Shown piece after piece: positions 5,701 through 9,688 of a DNA stretch of 9,688 bases. Each line of letters begins with the position of its first letter. Position 1 is the stretch's first letter. Source of the DNA: Actinomycetota bacterium (lineage in GTDB: Bacteria > Actinomycetota > Actinomycetes > Nanopelagicales > Nanopelagicaceae); assembly GCA_009699765.1 (NCBI GenBank), contig WLNN01000043.1, positions 1-9,688 of the forward strand. The letters run 5' to 3'. A program made the translations under genes and the position numbers. The notes below the pieces were generated by a model. It was not told the DNA's origin. It made no database searches and saw only the letters and a list, made by a program, of their open reading frames with translations.

Positions 5701-8407
5701 TTGAGGTTTGCGAGTTGCCGTCAGCATCAAAATTTTCGGCCGTGACTGTGTAGGAGGTTTGCTCAGCCGCAGCTAAAGGTGTTCCTGAAATAGTTCCCGT
5801 AGTTGCATCGAAACTAATTCCGTTATCTGGAGTCGGGTAAATCGAGTAAGTCACTACTGGCCCACCAGAATTAGTAGGTGTGAAGCCTGTAATCGGAGTT
5901 CCCACCGTTGCAAGTTCACTTAATGTTGATGGAGAAAGACTTGGTGGTGCCGGGATTGAACTAATATCAATATTTGTGGTGCCACTTCCACCGTTGTAGG
6001 CGCCGACAGACATCACACTAAGTATGTCTAGGCCACTTAAGTATTGAAATTCGTCATCGTTCCAATTAAGAGTTAGCGTGCATGAGGTACCGCCTGAAAG
6101 CAAAGCATTACTGAAAACTCCTGATGAGTTATTAGAAACTGCATCTTGATAATTTGAGTACAGCCTTGAGCATGAACCTGGATTTGAATTATCAACTTCT
6201 GAATCGAGAGAAAGCCCATTTCCAAAATTAGGAGATAGACCAGTTAAGTAAATATCGCTACCGGAATTAGTAAAAGTAATGGTTGCGGTTTGTACTCCAC
6301 CGGAAGGATTTGCAGCTGGAAAACGCAACAGGTAACTACCGGCTCCTCCTGAAGGAGAACTTGTGACTGCCATATCTGGAGTTGGAGTTGCAGAAACCGT
6401 CAAAGGCCCGGGGGCGGCAGCAACAACAGGGTTATCGTTTACGGATCTAAAATCTGTCAGATTTGAATCGAAGTGAGCCCAATTCCAGGGGCCAGGACCA
6501 CTTATGAATGGACTTACCCCTGGTACGTAATACGCGAGTTTGAGGTTATTGGAGGCTCCGTTAGCCACCCCGTCTGAAATGAGCCATGAATCATTTGTTG
6601 CTTGGGTGATCGGCTTAGTACTCGTCGTATTCCAATTTACCCCGCCATCAAGTGAATAAATATAAAACGCATTTTTAAACGGATTGCGTTGCGTAATTCT
6701 TGGCGCGGTCCAAGTCAGATAGATACTGTCATTGCCAGGAAAAACTTGAAGGTTAGATAAATCTATATCACCTTCGTGAGATCGATCATCATTTCTAGGA
6801 AATTGATAGTCAACTGTATTGTCAAAGAGGGTTTCTTCTGATTTCACTCCAGCCAAGTAATAAGGTCCAGTAGATGGATATCCATTGTTATATCTAAGTT
6901 TGGTCCAGAGAACTTCCGCGGGTAAATTCTCACCGTTGATAAAACAGTCATAAGTTGTCGAAACTGACGCATTTAGTGCGGGTGCGCAAGTCAGTGCAGA
7001 ATTCACTCCTGGATCAAGTGGATTGACCCAAATATCCAGGCCAGAAGTTGTGTCCTGACTTACTGAGTATTCAATACCGTAATTATTCGCTAACCCAATT
7101 GAATTGTCGAAAATAAAATGGACAGTTCGGCGCCCCCATGTGTACTCGCCGTTTACATATGTTCCTGCTCTGTTCGTGTTATCACCAAAAACAATTGAAT
7201 CTATTGTTGGAAAATCAACGGCAGGTCCTCGTGGTAAATCTTGCGGCATAATCGATTTAGTGATTGATGGCGGTCCGACGTTTCCACCTGGATCAAGTGA
7301 ATCTGTGGCAACAACTCTGAATACATATTTTATTCCATTTGTAAGTCCACTAATTGTGGCTGAGAGGCCAGCCACAGGCAGAGAATTAACATAAAATGAA
7401 TCATCCTGGCTTTCTTCTTTGTATTGAACTACATATCCAGCTGGTACCTCTCCACCAGATGGTGCGTTCCAATTGAGAGTTACTTGACTATCGCCTGCAA
7501 TGATTGGCGCAGAGGTGGTTGCGGCGTTGCCACCATAGAGCGAACTTATTGGGTAACGAAACAATGCAGAAGTGCCCACAGGAAGTTCCCATGCTCTAGA
7601 AGAACTCGTAGAAGCATCGCAAGCTTTACAGTCTCCCCATTGATATGTAAGTGGACGAGGTATGTTGCTCAATGGCAGCTCATCATCTATGTAATTACCC
7701 GGTACAACAGCGGTGGTCCAGCCTGCACCAACAAGCCCTGATTGCACATTTGCAATCAAATTCGGGTCAGTGCCTGGGTTTAAGTCAGAATCATGAGAAG
7801 GAAAGATTTGAGAATTAAAATTTAGGTACTGATCTACCCAAGCACTTTCCAATTTTGGGTTTGGATCACGTTGCCCAAAGTCAGGATTGCAGGAAGGATC
7901 GTAGTTTTCGTCCGTGGGATCTAGGCACGGCTGACCAGTGTCGTTGAGACCAATATAATAATAATTAACCTGATGAGTCGCCTGGCTTGGATTGATGGCA
8001 ACTTCTGCACCAGGATAACTAGTAACGTCTTGACCATTTATCTCACCGCCCCAGTCATCGACCGTTCCTCCGCCAATAGCTAAAACATAAATATAAGTGT
8101 CACCAATTCCTGGGATTACATCCACTGTCCCCGCTGCTGCAATTTGTTCTCCCCAACCAGCCAAGTTTTCATAAACAACACTTGTCGGTCCAGAACCATT
8201 GCCCAGCATGATGTCAAAGTCGTTATCGGCAATGATTCTTACGGGGATGGTTGGAAAAGATGGGGCTAACAGGCCATCGGCATAAGAGCTACTTACAGAA
8301 TTGCCTGAAAAGGTCAGGAGAAATAAAAGGCCAGCTAAAAAACGCCTCACGGAAGTGCTAGCACTCAAATTTTTCATGCGCGTAGTGTGGCAGATACCAT
8401 GGGGCAT
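2768..8407 (-). CDS. Giant secreted modular surface protein with Asp-box/Fn3-like array and C-terminal OmpA peptidoglycan-binding domain
   Basis: 1879 residues. The signal peptide is best read from Met11 (MKNLSAS, RR, hydrophobic core, SYA with cleavage near Ala43), so the true start may be 8377; ATG 8407 has only a weak AGGTG before it. In order: N-terminal region (44-296) with ADNDFDIMLGNG and a CxxC at 260-263, resembling galactose-binding-type sandwiches only loosely; Fn3 (about 297-390); an unassigned region; a Fn3-like Asp-box module (about 540-640); a choice-of-anchor-like domain (about 660-815); a He_PIG-type putative Ig domain (about 819-911, GTISGTP); three tandem units of about 236 residues (916-1622); a second He_PIG-like domain (about 1628-1715, GRISGTP); a Thr/Pro linker (1722-1769); and an OmpA C-terminal domain (about 1772-1879). 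The OmpA domain has FDINSSTL, Asp817 of the 1800s block (residue 1817), LSQNRA and NRRTEI, the usual peptidoglycan-contact positions. There is no LPxTG motif. Probably wall-bound; adhesion or ligand binding is inferred. Confidence 0.93.
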   Translation of the reverse strand: MPHGICHTTRMKNLSASTSVRRFLAGLLFLLTFSGNSVSSSYADGLLAPSFPTIPVRIIADNDFDIMLGNGSGPTSVVYENLAGWGEQIAAAGTVDVIPGIGDTYIYVLAIGGGTVDDWGGEINGQDVTSYPGAEVAINPSQATHQVNYYYIGLNDTGQPCLDPTDENYDPSCNPDFGQRDPNPKLESAWVDQYLNFNSQIFPSHDSDLNPGTDPNLIANVQSGLVGAGWTTAVVPGNYIDDELPLSNIPRPLTYQWGDCKACDASTSSSRAWELPVGTSALFRYPISSLYGGNAATTSAPIIAGDSQVTLNWNAPSGGEVPAGYVVQYKEESQDDSFYVNSLPVAGLSATISGLTNGIKYVFRVVATDSLDPGGNVGPPSITKSIMPQDLPRGPAVDFPTIDSIVFGDNTNRAGTYVNGEYTWGRRTVHFIFDNSIGLANNYGIEYSVSQDTTSGLDIWVNPLDPGVNSALTCAPALNASVSTTYDCFINGENLPAEVLWTKLRYNNGYPSTGPYYLAGVKSEETLFDNTVDYQFPRNDDRSHEGDIDLSNLQVFPGNDSIYLTWTAPRITQRNPFKNAFYIYSLDGGVNWNTTSTKPITQATNDSWLISDGVANGASNNLKLAYYVPGVSPFISGPGPWNWAHFDSNLTDFRSVNDNPVVAAAPGPLTVSATPTPDMAVTSSPSGGAGSYLLRFPAANPSGGVQTATITFTNSGSDIYLTGLSPNFGNGLSLDSEVDNSNPGSCSRLYSNYQDAVSNNSSGVFSNALLSGGTSCTLTLNWNDDEFQYLSGLDILSVMSVGAYNGGSGTTNIDISSIPAPPSLSPSTLSELATVGTPITGFTPTNSGGPVVTYSIYPTPDNGISFDATTGTISGTPLAAAEQTSYTVTAENFDADGNSQTSTAVFYLQVLPGPPPAPIITSSIFVDDDIWVYIDSTPLEADPSLDVDFSINGGNTLVGHSNGGFTCVQVGEHVRGCHWGYIDGGVFDGNFPYNLNLRFTRVVASQDPADFSAPSETISFTPQAASPFDFFATNVSVTPGNGSARVTFTPPPIANSLLTRNVYYAYSVDGGATWDTDTAHLPLVTSDAQTTMTISGLTNGQEYGLQLGLFVPGSSVLFGQTIDCECNPLYLLVNEEGAPTPIAFTPARPPVPAPVISSSIFTGNDVFLFVDRTPLEANPDLYIDFSLDGGQTLIGGISAGLECPQIADHLNSCHWAAMSGESFTGVYPYSFTLHFTYVRGSNVPADFGPPSQVILFTPTNPSSPTGLSASNVSIVPGDRSAVVTFTPPALANSALTQNAYYAYSVDGGSTWQALDPVSMTPVSDEAQTTITISNLLGGRTYELQLALFVPGASGLFYNELDCECYPLYLLVNENNEATPVPFTLAPSPTPPAPVITSTLTERDTIYIFFDSSVLDSNPALSIAFSLDGGSTLFTGGETGNFECLRYGESLIGCVSSNFWQRNGQQQNITLHYTYLQGSSNPVDFGPASEVISFTPRNIRWYPNSVSTQATVVNGVNSAVVTFNTPPIFRSTPAENAFYVYSLDGGTTWDTTTAHMTPVTSETFTSITVPDLVVGTQYWFQVGIYIPGSTSLFTYGLDPRASRRYIAFEDEDDPYPKSILLTAPQTSSPLSISGPNSITGTAESSIGAFNLTLSGNGAENATVRVTSGLLPAGLELSSQGRISGTPTSTANRSVTFTATNLAGETATVVVRFEFGAAPSSAIPTPTPTPSPTPTVKPTPTPSPTPTVEPTPTPTPTPKPSATPTPTPQPEATIKKFGTAYFDINSSTLNTVAKAKVRALAAQIASSSAKQVFIYGFADLQPGVDNLLLSQNRALAVSNFIRPMLKGKQIVVDWFASKRPAVKGKTEAAYSKNRRTEIWVK
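2771..3094 (-). other. OmpA-type peptidoglycan-binding domain (residues about 1772-1879)
   Basis: Visible family marks are the opening FDINSSTL strand and helix, the GFAD segment carrying the acidic residue expected to contact the peptide stem, LSQNRALAV, and the closing NRRTEIWV with its conserved arginines. The domain ends exactly at the C-terminus, as is usual. In a secreted protein without an outer-membrane barrel or sortase motif, it is the most likely cell-wall anchor. Confidence 0.85.
3101..3244. repeat. Low-complexity Thr/Pro linker with a 36-nt near-repeat
   Basis: Residues 1722-1769 are almost only T, P and S with occasional K, E, V and A. At the DNA level, 3170-3199 and 3206-3235 match at 28 of 30 bases with an offset of 36 bases (12 codons). 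This is a spacer between the folded array and the wall-binding domain. Its repetitive DNA could change length by slippage in whole-codon steps. Confidence 0.85.
3542..5662 (-). repeat. Three tandem ~236-residue repeats, each an alternating pair of ~118-residue modules
   Basis: Units span residues 916-1151 (4955-5662), 1152-1390 (4238-4954) and 1391-1622 (3542-4237). Each starts PAP-I/V-I-T/S-S. The first half carries FS-I/L-N/D-GG-x-TL, a C-x9-C pair (967/977, 1203/1213, 1443/1453) and ends in SFTP- or LFTP-like strands. The second half carries a FTPP- or FNTPP-type strand, YSxDGG-x-TW and a VPG or IPG turn. Units 1 and 2 also have DCEC (1124/1126 and 1362/1364); unit 3 has DPRA instead. Divergence between units is substantial, so the duplications are old. 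Confidence 0.9.
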
Positions 8408-8421
8408 CCAACACCTACTGC

Positions 8422-8793
8422 CTAGAAAACGTCGCCTGGATTCTTAAAATCTGTAGAGAAATAGTGCATTAATGCAATTTTTCCATCCACTATTTGATAT
8501 CCCCATGAGGACTCAAAATCAGTCTCTTTCCCATCGATTACAAAACCCGTTGCAATCTCACGGACCAAAAGTGCCGTACCGGCAGAGAAATGCTCCTTGA
8601 GTTCGAGTTGAAGATTTGGACTGCCCTTCATCCCGTTTGCATAAAACTCACGAAGTGACGCCTTCCCTGCAACCAAAACTTCGCCGCGATCCTTCTGCAT
8701 GATGCAGTTATCTGTTACTAGATCCATCATGGCATCTAAATCATGTGCGTTGTACGCAACAGCCATTGCTTTCATTACTTCAATTGGTGACAT
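8422..8793 (-). CDS. SnoaL-like / NTF2-fold small protein
   Basis: 123 residues, the usual length for a single NTF2-like domain. The N-terminal helix with VMKAMAVAYNAHDLDAMMDLVTDNC is the typical SnoaL-type opening (a helix, then a 'time for the hazard' Asp-rich turn). It is followed by a GEVLVAGKASLREFY segment, and beta strands close with FESSWGYQIVDGKIALMHYF. Members of this superfamily include polyketide cyclases, ketosteroid-isomerase relatives and many binding proteins without known chemistry, so no substrate can be assigned. It has no signal peptide and is probably cytoplasmic. AAAGAG (complement of 8801-8806) lies 7 bases before the ATG. The gene follows the related NTF2-like gene by 37 bases and ends 14 bases before the first possible start of the giant surface protein. 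Confidence 0.85.
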   Translation of the reverse strand: MSPIEVMKAMAVAYNAHDLDAMMDLVTDNCIMQKDRGEVLVAGKASLREFYANGMKGSPNLQLELKEHFSAGTALLVREIATGFVIDGKETDFESSWGYQIVDGKIALMHYFSTDFKNPGDVF

Positions 8794-8830
8794 TTCTAAT
8801 CTCTTTCTTTTCTCTAATATCGAATTAAAA

Positions 8831-9205
8831 CTATGCGCTTGCTACGCCGGTATTTGCAAATGTCTTGTTAGTGATCTGCCAACGTCCTTCAAGAATTGAA
8901 AGGCTGAAGAAATCAGTGAATGAATAGACGCCCCAGAAACCTTCTTCTTTAACGGTCACGAATGCAGCCGTGCCATCAATTTGGATATCGGTAATGTTTG
9001 CAACCAAATTACCGCCATCGCCGGGCTGGCTAACCATCAAATCAATAAAGCCTTGCTTATCTACGTCGTAATCTGTTCCGCCCATTGTGCCGAACCAGCG
9101 AGCACTTGAATGGAATGCCTCATCAAGTTGAGCAGCATTTCCTTTTCCTGCGCCATCGATATAAAGATTAATCAAACGTGTGATTTCTGCTTTGTCGTCA
9201 GCCAT
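8831..9205 (-). CDS. NTF2-like protein of the putative lumazine-binding (Lumazine_bd_2) type
   Basis: 124 residues. The layout matches the NTF2-fold family often labelled putative lumazine-binding: EITRLINLYIDGAGKGN helix, LDEAFHSSARWFGTMGG, a middle helix FIDLMVSQP, then strands with IQIDGTAAFVTVKEEGFWG, FTDFFSLSILEGRWQITNKTF near the C-terminus. The name comes from distant similarity, and lumazine binding is not established for such proteins; the biochemical role is unknown. No signal peptide is visible. GGAGAG (complement of 9215-9220) is 9 bases before the ATG and supports this start. It is the first gene of an apparent run of three on the minus strand. It shares the fold, but little direct sequence, with the following 123-residue protein, so the pair are probably distant relatives rather than a recent duplication. 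Confidence 0.87.
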   Translation of the reverse strand: MADDKAEITRLINLYIDGAGKGNAAQLDEAFHSSARWFGTMGGTDYDVDKQGFIDLMVSQPGDGGNLVANITDIQIDGTAAFVTVKEEGFWGVYSFTDFFSLSILEGRWQITNKTFANTGVASA

Positions 9206-9214
9206 TTTTCTCTT

Positions 9215-9220
9215 CTCTCC
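9215..9220 (-). promoter_or_regulatory. Ribosome binding site of the first NTF2-like gene
   Basis: GGAGAG on the minus strand lies 9 bases before ATG 9205. The same hexamer serves the left giant gene. The 99-base spacer back to the tRNA also holds the octamer tccgtggc twice (9218-9225 and 9253-9260). I see no convincing -10/-35 pair, so the promoter is unresolved. Confidence 0.6.
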
Positions 9221-9283
9221 GTGGCCGAGCTTCAGCCCACCCGTAGAAGATATCCGTGGCGCCTTTAGGAGTAAATGGGTGTA

Positions 9284-9300
9284 TCAAGAATAATTCTTGA
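9284..9300. promoter_or_regulatory. 17-base perfect inverted repeat just after tRNA-Lys
   Basis: TCAAGAAT, A, ATTCTTGA starts 4 bases beyond the tRNA 3' end. The RNA could fold as a 6-bp stem with a 5-base loop, but no T-run follows on the minus strand (TACACCC follows), so it is a weak terminator at best. It may instead be an operator for the NTF2-like genes or a processing signal. Confidence 0.4.
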
Positions 9301-9304
9301 ATTG

Positions 9305-9377
9305 TGGGCCCAGACGGGCTCGAACCGTCGACCCACGGATTAAAAGTCCGTTGCTCTACCGACTGAGCTATAGGCCC
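9305..9377 (-). tRNA. tRNA-Lys (anticodon TTT)
   Basis: A 73-base cloverleaf can be drawn by eye. The acceptor stem GGGCCTA pairs with TGGGCCC (one G-T pair); the D-arm is GCTC/GAGC with loop AGTCGGTA; the anticodon stem ACGGA/TCCGT encloses CTTTTAA, giving anticodon TTT; the variable loop is GGGTC; the T-arm GACGG/CCGTC encloses TTCGAGC. The discriminator base is A. The next bases are CA rather than CCA, so the tail must be added enzymatically, as in most actinobacterial tRNAs. The gene stands alone between protein genes. Confidence 0.97.
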
Positions 9378-9381
9378 CACT

Positions 9382-9400
9382 GTTTGCGCTAGTCGCAAAC
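9382..9400. other. 7-bp stem, 5-base loop inverted repeat just upstream of tRNA-Lys
   Basis: GTTTGCG, CTAGT, CGCAAAC is a perfect dyad ending 5 bases before the tRNA 5' end. It would lie in the tRNA precursor leader if transcription starts upstream; a weak extended -10 (TGC CATAAG) lies about 34 bases before the tRNA. There is no T-run on either side, so it is unlikely to be an intrinsic terminator. Confidence 0.45.
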
Positions 9401-9479
9401 TTGAGCAATCTTATGGCATCTATCGGCAAGACTGAGCCGGATAATGTTTGAAGCAGTATTGATAGAAGGTCTATTTATA

Positions 9480-9507
9480 AAATTCTTAGGCTCAACTCTT
9501 AGAATTT
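9480..9507 (-). terminator. Possible weak AT-rich terminator overlapping the stop of the right-edge gene
   Basis: The arms AAATTCTTAG and CTTAGAATTT pair at 9 of 10 positions around an 8-base loop that contains the TGA stop codon (9492-9494). On the minus strand the 3' arm runs into TTTTAT. The stem is AT-rich and therefore weak, and overlap with the stop codon is unusual but not rare in compact genomes. Confidence 0.4.
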
Positions 9508-9688
9508 GTCCACGTTACCGTGATCGCAGCTCTTCGTGAGGTTGGAATATTTAATTTGTCATGACCCGGGGTGTTGAGAGTGAAGTTTGCCTTCGAGCCA
9601 AGTGACTTGAAGAATTTCATAACTACCAAAGCTCTTCCTGAGGATAAATAATTAACATTTGGACTAACAAGTGTTGGTTGAACCCAAC
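9492..9688 (-). CDS. C-terminal end of an unidentified protein (N-terminus beyond right edge)
   Basis: One minus-strand frame is open from the right edge to TGA at 9492-9494, giving 64 residues; the other two frames stop within about 22 codons. The peptide (starting WVQPTLVSPN, ending AAITVTWTNSKS) is rich in beta-strand-like alternation and basic residues (SLGSKANF, TSRRAA), contains no Cys, and has no motif I can assign. It could be the last beta-sandwich of another secreted protein, which would fit the neighbourhood, but that is a guess. It is the gene upstream of tRNA-Lys, 114 bases away, with a possible weak terminator at its end. Confidence 0.6.
   Translation of the reverse strand, partial: WVQPTLVSPNVNYLSSGRALVVMKFFKSLGSKANFTLNTPGHDKLNIPTSRRAAITVTWTNSKS

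Noticed and set aside
4818..7741. Plus-strand open frames opposite the 1879-residue gene (4818-5051, 7104-7394, 7424-7741)
   Set aside because: They are antisense shadows of a well-supported repeat-containing coding region.
8465..8476. 12-base palindrome TGCATTAATGCA near the end of the second NTF2-like gene
   Set aside because: It lies inside coding sequence with no partner elements; chance occurrence at this length is not negligible.
8699..8899. 66-residue plus-strand open frame spanning the gap between the NTF2-like genes
   Set aside because: It overlaps the ends of two well-supported minus-strand genes and has no ribosome site or family features.
9305..9377. tRNA-Lys as an integration site of a mobile element
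   Set aside because: No integrase and no repeated tRNA 3' fragment is visible elsewhere in the window.
9198..9398. 66-residue minus-strand open frame across the tRNA
   Set aside because: It is the translation of tRNA-Lys and its flanks; the IAQSVEQR and NPWVDGSSPSGPT strings are typical of falsely called genes over tRNAs.

Overview
The window looks like part of a chromosome from a moderately AT-leaning, Gram-positive-type bacterium. A planktonic actinobacterium is my best guess, but this is an inference. The reasons are a giant secreted protein that ends in a Thr/Pro linker plus an OmpA-type peptidoglycan-binding domain with no sortase motif, a tRNA gene without an encoded CCA tail, and gene-dense, single-stranded organisation. 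No lineage-diagnostic housekeeping protein is present, so the assignment is soft.

Every gene I can support lies on the minus strand, so transcription runs from right to left. From the right edge: the last 64 codons of an unidentified protein (9492-9688); tRNA-Lys(TTT) at 9305-9377, with an inverted repeat on each side; two small NTF2-fold proteins (8831-9205 and 8422-8793); a 1879-residue secreted, modular, cell-wall-type protein (2768-8407) that starts only 14 bases after the second NTF2 gene; a 131-base spacer with three inverted repeats (2637-2767); and a second large secreted modular protein (1-2636) whose C-terminus lies beyond the left edge. No stretch longer than 300 bases lacks a gene.

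The two giant proteins dominate the window. Both begin with signal peptides and are built from beta-sandwich modules carrying a recurrent S-x-D-G-G-x-T-W motif, which resembles the Asp-box. The motif occurs at least eleven times across the two proteins. In the larger protein, six of its seven copies are spaced 116-121 residues apart, forming an alternating alpha-beta-alpha-beta-alpha-beta array with conserved cysteine pairs. The larger protein should be held on peptidoglycan by its OmpA domain. The left one shares at least one module type with it and may be a partner or paralogous surface protein. A role in adhesion, ligand binding or polysaccharide handling is plausible but not shown by the sequence.

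The NTF2-like pair has no obvious mechanistic link to surface proteins. Co-transcription with the giant gene is suggested only by tight spacing and the lack of a clear terminator. I see no integrase, transposase, CRISPR array or phage gene.
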